From Halobaculum roseum (GTDB taxonomy: Archaea; Halobacteriota; Halobacteria; Halobacteriales; Haloferacaceae), in contig NZ_CP082287.1 of assembly GCF_019880245.1 (NCBI RefSeq), positions 176,420 to 240,419 on the forward strand: a DNA stretch of 64,000 nucleotides, given 5' to 3'. A model generated the notes under the pieces. It saw only the letters and a program-made list of their open reading frames with translations. It did no database searches and was not told the DNA's origin. The position numbers and the translations under genes were made by a program. Each line of letters starts with the position of its first letter. Within the stretch, counting starts at the first letter, position 1. Below are positions 60,532-64,000 of the stretch, piece by piece.

Positions 60532-61644
60532 CTACACCTCCTCGGCGAGTAGCTCCCGAACCGTCTCGTCGATGAACTCCTTGTCCGCGGGGTCGAATCC
60601 GAACATCCCGAAGTGGCCCCACGGCGTCTCGATCGGGCGAAGCTCGCTGTCGGGGATCATCGCCTCCTCCTCGCGGCAGTCCTCCAGGGTGAACACGTAG
60701 TCCTCCGCGAACGGCATCACGTAGGTCCGCGCCTCGATCCGGTTCAGCGCCGCCTCGAGGTCGCCGTCGGTGTTCCGGCTCACGTCCGCGTGCTTCCACT
60801 TCCAGGCCATCGTCAGCAGGTCGTTCGGGTCCATCGGGAGGAACCACTCCTCCCACGCGTTGTACACGAAGTCCTCGAGCGACGTGAAGCCCGCATCGCG
60901 CCACGCCTCCTCACGGAACAGCGTCGAGCTCGTCCCCATCAACAGCCACGTCCGCGCGTGCCGCTTCAGCCCCCCGCGAACGTCGTCCGGGTCGTCGTAG
61001 TAGCCGTCCTGCCAGCCCGGATCCGACCGGATGCAGGCCATCAGCGCGTCCACCAGCAGGCCGCTGAGGACGGGGTTCCTCGCGGTCCCGCCGATGGGGG
61101 CCGCGCGTTTGACCATCTCGGGGTACCGAACGGCCCACTCGTACGTCTGCTGGGCTCCCATCGACCACCCGAGCACCAACTGGAGCTCGTCGATGCCGAA
61201 CTCCTCCTCCAGCAGGCGACGCTGCGCGCGGACGTCGTCGCCGATGCGGACGTTCGGGAAGTCCGCCTGCCCGTTCGGCGGCGGCGTGTTGTGCGGCGAC
61301 GTGGAGAGGCCGTTTCCGATCTGGTTCGGCAGGATCACGAAGTACTCCGTCGGGTCGATGGCGGAGCCCTCGCCGACGTACATCTCCATGTCCTTGCTCG
61401 TTCCCGAGTACATGTGCGGGAACAGGACGGCGTTGTCCCTCGCCTCGTTCAGTTCGCCGAAGGTGGTGTACGCGATCCGGCAGTTCCGGAGCGTCCGGCC
61501 GCTCTCCAGCTCGAACGCGTCCATCTCGAAGTGCTCGTACGGGCCGTGGACCGCCTGGGTGTAGTAGTCGTTCTGGATGCCGGTTCCTACCTGACTCGCG
61601 CCCGGCGACGGTGCCTCCGCCGGAATGTGGTCGTCGTCGCTCAT
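60532..61644 (-). CDS. MetX-like alpha/beta hydrolase (homoserine acetyltransferase family)
   Basis: A 370-aa protein from ATG 61644 (MSDDDHIPAEAPSPG). Family blocks are visible: CRIAYTTFGELNEARDNAVL, the nucleophile elbow LGWSMGAQQTYEW (Ser at about 165), and Asp and His in the tail (AEDYVF; PWGHFGMFGF). The family includes homoserine and serine O-acetyltransferases as well as related esterases; substrate cannot be told. Haloarchaea often have several paralogues. The divergent promoter contains the palindrome at 61683-61700. Confidence 0.85.
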   Translation of the reverse strand: MSDDDHIPAEAPSPGASQVGTGIQNDYYTQAVHGPYEHFEMDAFELESGRTLRNCRIAYTTFGELNEARDNAVLFPHMYSGTSKDMEMYVGEGSAIDPTEYFVILPNQIGNGLSTSPHNTPPPNGQADFPNVRIGDDVRAQRRLLEEEFGIDELQLVLGWSMGAQQTYEWAVRYPEMVKRAAPIGGTARNPVLSGLLVDALMACIRSDPGWQDGYYDDPDDVRGGLKRHARTWLLMGTSSTLFREEAWRDAGFTSLEDFVYNAWEEWFLPMDPNDLLTMAWKWKHADVSRNTDGDLEAALNRIEARTYVMPFAEDYVFTLEDCREEEAMIPDSELRPIETPWGHFGMFGFDPADKEFIDETVRELLAEEV

Positions 61645-61682
61645 TGGGTCCTCCGCTCCGGATGCGAGCGGATACGATCCAG

Positions 61683-61700
61683 TATCGTTCACGAACGATA
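61683..61700. promoter_or_regulatory. Palindromic operator-like site between divergent genes
   Basis: TATCGTTCACGAACGATA has perfect 8-base arms around a 2-base centre, 39 bases upstream of the MetX-like gene and 141 bases upstream of the DUF5797 gene. The position suggests a regulator binding site. Confidence 0.55.
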
Positions 61701-61840
61701 GTTGTTTTGGTCGTGCGCCAGTTCCGTCCGACCCGCCCGGCGCCGCCGCCGCGACCGGTCCCCGCTCCCTCCCCCGCCGATCCCTGGACCCGTCGCCCGA
61801 ACCGGGAGGCCCAAATACTCCCGACCGGAACCCTCCGGCG

Positions 61841-62479
61841 ATGAGCGACCTCACCGACGAGGAGCTGGAGCGGCTGGGCGACGTGGTTCGGCTCCAGCCG
61901 ACGAAGAACAGCGAGCTCGGCGATCGGTGGGGGATGGACAGCGGGAGCGACGTCCACAGCTACCTCGAGAACCACCTGTCGGACTACTACTACCGCGACG
62001 ACAACAGCCTCATCCGCGCGACGAGCGAGGCCGCCGAACTCACCGGCGTCGAACCCGGCGTCGTCGACGACGAGGGCGACCCGAACGCGGTCCCCGAGCG
62101 GATCACCGTTCCCGAACTCCACGCGCGGGTGTTCCGCGTCGTCGCCGACCACGACGAGCGCTCGGAGTCGGTCGTCTCCGTGCTGAACAAGCTCCGCGAG
62201 GAGTTCGACGCCGACCCGGAGGCCGGCGACGTGCGCCGCGCGCTCCAGAGCCTCCGCCGGAAGAACGTCGTCGAGGTCGTCTACCGCACGGTGCCGACAT
62301 TCAGCAACGGATGTCCGCGTGTTAGCGACGATCGACTAACACCGTCCCCCTCGAAATTTTTTGACCGGTTGCAAACACCTCTGAAGGCGTTCGTATCTTT
62401 GCTTCCGGTCACCGAGTGCCTACCCGCTATCCGCTCAGGTGGTCAATCTGGGAAGACAGATACTCTTGAAGCGCGGTGA
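61841..62479 (+). pseudogene. DUF5797-family gene with its 3' end replaced
   Basis: From ATG 61841 (MSDLTDEELERLGDVVRLQP) the protein matches the haloarchaeal DUF5797 family, with two winged-helix-like units (KNSELGDRWGMDSGSDVHSY; VPELHARVFRVVADHDERSE). Up to VVEVVYRTVPTF (about base 62301) the sequence is normal and very GC-rich. After this the frame continues with 59 residues of unrelated composition (SNGCPRVSDDRLTPSPSK) into lower-GC accessory DNA. The native C-terminus is therefore lost, but most of the domain remains and may be functional. Confidence 0.7.
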
Positions 62480-63125
62480 CCGTCTCTTCTGAGACAGCTG
62501 AGGCCCCGAAATCACTCCGAAAGCCGTGCTTGAGTTCGTCGCTCTCTAATATCTCTAGTCCACGCTCAAGCTGTTCCCGCAGCGCATCGTCGTCCCCTCG
62601 CCGCAGGTGGGGCGTAACAGCGTCGAGGTCGATCTCTTCTGCAACCGCCAAGACATCCCGAATATCGGTTTCACGCCCACTGTGGAGCTTTGCAGCCACG
62701 AGGACTGCCCCATCGATGACTCTGGCCGTCGTCGTTACTGTGCCCCCGCTCACCTCCTGCTGGTGGCTGTGGTCGTACAGATAGTCGAACGACCACTGTG
62801 CCTCCGTCTGGCGACACCCAAGTCCGTTCACGAGGAGATCGAAGCCGATCGGCTGTTGCGGCGTGAGCCGCTTCTCGTACTCGATGACTTCGGTGTCGTA
62901 GAACCACTCCTTGGCGTGGCTGTCCGTTTCCTCGAAGTCCCGCTGTTCGAGGAACTCGACGAAGTCAGCCTTGGAGTCCGGCGCGACGACAATATCGAGG
63001 TCCGTGGAGAAGCGTGCGTTGGACGCTGAGACTGCGTAGCCGCCGACGAGAACGTACTCGTGGCCCTCTTGGGTGAGCTCCTTGAGTAGTTCGATGAGTG
63101 CGTCACTTCGGTTGTTGAAGCTCAT
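62427..63125 (-). CDS. Nucleotidyltransferase-fold protein (AbiEii/MNT-like toxin candidate)
   Basis: A 232-aa protein with the nucleotidyltransferase core YVLVGGYAVSASNARFSTDL followed by DLDIVV (about 24-48), giving the GG...DxD active site. The remainder is a helical domain (VIDGAVLVAAKLHSGRETDI; LRRGDDDALREQLERGLEIL). Relatives act as toxins that add nucleotides to tRNA in AbiE-like or MNT/HEPN systems. The start overlaps the stop of the upstream HTH gene by four bases, as in AbiEi-AbiEii pairs. Confidence 0.8.
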   Translation of the reverse strand: MSFNNRSDALIELLKELTQEGHEYVLVGGYAVSASNARFSTDLDIVVAPDSKADFVEFLEQRDFEETDSHAKEWFYDTEVIEYEKRLTPQQPIGFDLLVNGLGCRQTEAQWSFDYLYDHSHQQEVSGGTVTTTARVIDGAVLVAAKLHSGRETDIRDVLAVAEEIDLDAVTPHLRRGDDDALREQLERGLEILESDELKHGFRSDFGASAVSEETVTALQEYLSSQIDHLSG

Positions 63126-63796
63126 GTCTGTGCCCGTTCGGTCTCTCGATACGTGACGCCGAGGTCGAGATCCTCGTACATCCGGTCCAGCATCGCGAGC
63201 GCCGACTGGAACTGAGCGTAGTTTTCGCGCATGTACTCGATCGTCTCTGCTCTCGGGATCACCGGGTACCCTTCGACGTGCTCGATGTCGAGTGACGCGC
63301 GTGGCTCGAGGACGATCTGCAGTGGTCCGTCCAGCTCGTCTCGGGGCTGTCGCTCGAATGCGGTGGGGAGGTCGAAGGACTCGAAGAATGTCTCCCAGGC
63401 GTCGACGTCCTGCTCACGAACAGCGAGGAACAGTGGATAGTCGTCGGGCTCGCGACCGACCTGGTAGCCGCCCTGAGTCCACACGTAGACGGCGTCGATC
63501 CGCGTGAACGCGAACGGCCAGTCACTGAACTGCGGGATGACGTAGGCTTCCTCGATAGAGGGTGGACTGACGCCGGCGCTGGCAGCCACGAGCTCGCGTG
63601 CGGCGGCCCTCACGCGCTCGTCGACGACAGTGAGGCCGTCATCATAGGCAACGTAGCCTGCGTCTTCGAGACGATTGACAGCCTGTCTCACCGTCTCGTA
63701 CGGCGTGTGGAGGTGTTGGGCGACACGACGGATGGAGTCACCACTCTCGATAGCGAGGATGACCTGCGCCGCGGTGTCGTCGAGCACCTCGTACAT
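63122..63796 (-). CDS. Winged-helix antitoxin/regulator (AbiEi-like)
   Basis: A 224-aa protein. Residues 1-60 are a winged helix (IRRVAQHLHTPYETVRQAVN; RLEDAGYVAYDDGL). The C-terminal domain (YVIPQFSDWPFAFTRIDAVY; VGREPDDYPLFLAVREQDVD) should hold or sense the partner. The ATGA overlap with the nucleotidyltransferase gene marks a two-gene toxin-antitoxin operon, probably autoregulated through the winged helix. Confidence 0.75.
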   Translation of the reverse strand: MYEVLDDTAAQVILAIESGDSIRRVAQHLHTPYETVRQAVNRLEDAGYVAYDDGLTVVDERVRAAARELVAASAGVSPPSIEEAYVIPQFSDWPFAFTRIDAVYVWTQGGYQVGREPDDYPLFLAVREQDVDAWETFFESFDLPTAFERQPRDELDGPLQIVLEPRASLDIEHVEGYPVIPRAETIEYMRENYAQFQSALAMLDRMYEDLDLGVTYRETERAQT

Positions 63797-64000
63797 CTGG
63801 TGGTTACCAATAATCCGGTAACAGTTAAAAGTCTTACTCGAATGACCATGAAGCCACTATCTCTCTCCATACTCTCGAAGGTAGTCCTGATTCCCGCTGA
63901 AAACACGTGGAACGATTATAACGAATTCAACGAACAAAACGAACTGAACGAGAAAAACGAATGTAGTGAACGCATTCTGAGGAACGACCTGGCACCCTCT
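63797..64000. other. Intergenic region at the window end with AACGAA-type repeats
   Basis: No frame is believed here. From about 63921 to 63961 the motif AACGAA or ACGAAC recurs several times. The 15-mer AACGAACAAAACGAA (63929-63943) is the reverse complement of 34343-34357. This could be a promoter or partition-site-like repeat array for a gene beyond the window. Confidence 0.35.

Noticed and set aside
56890..62300. tRNA or rRNA gene in the chromosomal-type segment or at its borders
   Set aside because: No T-loop/acceptor pattern or rRNA-like sequence was recognised by eye; island insertion into a tRNA is therefore not supported here. A tRNAscan run would settle this.

Overview
The window comes from a halophilic archaeon (class Halobacteria). 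The proteins are strongly acidic, many genes look leaderless with a TATA-like box about 25 bases upstream, and there are Orc1/Cdc6 initiators, bacterio-opsin-activator-type regulators, a transcription factor S and an archaeal tRNA C56 methylase. Most of it (about 1-56,880) reads like a plasmid, megaplasmid or large integrated island. It carries two orc genes, a repeat-bounded replication origin, metal resistance, toxin-antitoxin pairs, many gene remnants and a dense run of defence genes. A GC-rich stretch with chromosomal-type genes (about 56,890-62,300) follows; the genes at both of its ends are cut off.

Layout. 1-12,000: accessory DNA with a 1213-aa plasmid-type protein, iteron-like repeats, a Doc-type toxin, a VapBC-type pair, and broken genes including an ArdC-type antirestriction chimera. 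12,087-19,652: a copper cluster with an MBL-fold hydrolase, a HTH regulator, a CopA-type ATPase, an Lrp/TRASH copper sensor and a divergent CopB-type ATPase; the two ATPases share a promoter element. 19,730-31,060: signal transduction (a receiver/multi-PAS histidine kinase and a Bat-like receiver-PAS-GAF-HTH protein), glutamate dehydrogenase and duplicated gene fragments. 31,057-35,204: a frameshifted HTH regulator, a DUF6788-like protein, an Orc1/Cdc6 origin with seven copies of a 21-bp repeat, and a SRAP protein.

35,258-55,300 is a defence island. First comes a complete type II CBASS operon: CD-NTase, a single E2-E1-JAB protein (fused Cap2-Cap3) and a TIR-SAVED effector. It sits between an intact orc gene and a decayed orc 3' end. 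Next are a membrane-anchored TIR protein and a four-helix membrane protein. Last is a PLD/SNF2 helicase next to what looks like a phase-variable DNA methyltransferase. In that locus one N-terminal half with its promoter lies between two perfect 59-bp inverted repeats, facing an alternative C-terminal half on each side, with a tyrosine recombinase next door. The left-hand C-terminal half has been knocked out by a 1001-bp IS1595-family element flanked by a 9-bp target duplication. Removing the element restores a reading frame of exactly 769 codons.

55,423-56,900 holds small accessory genes. 56,890-62,300 is the chromosomal-type segment (truncated SDR, trm56, tfs, DUF5789, enoyl-CoA hydratase, a MetX-like alpha/beta hydrolase, truncated DUF5797). 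62,427-63,796 is an AbiE-like nucleotidyltransferase/HTH pair. No tRNA, rRNA or CRISPR array was seen.
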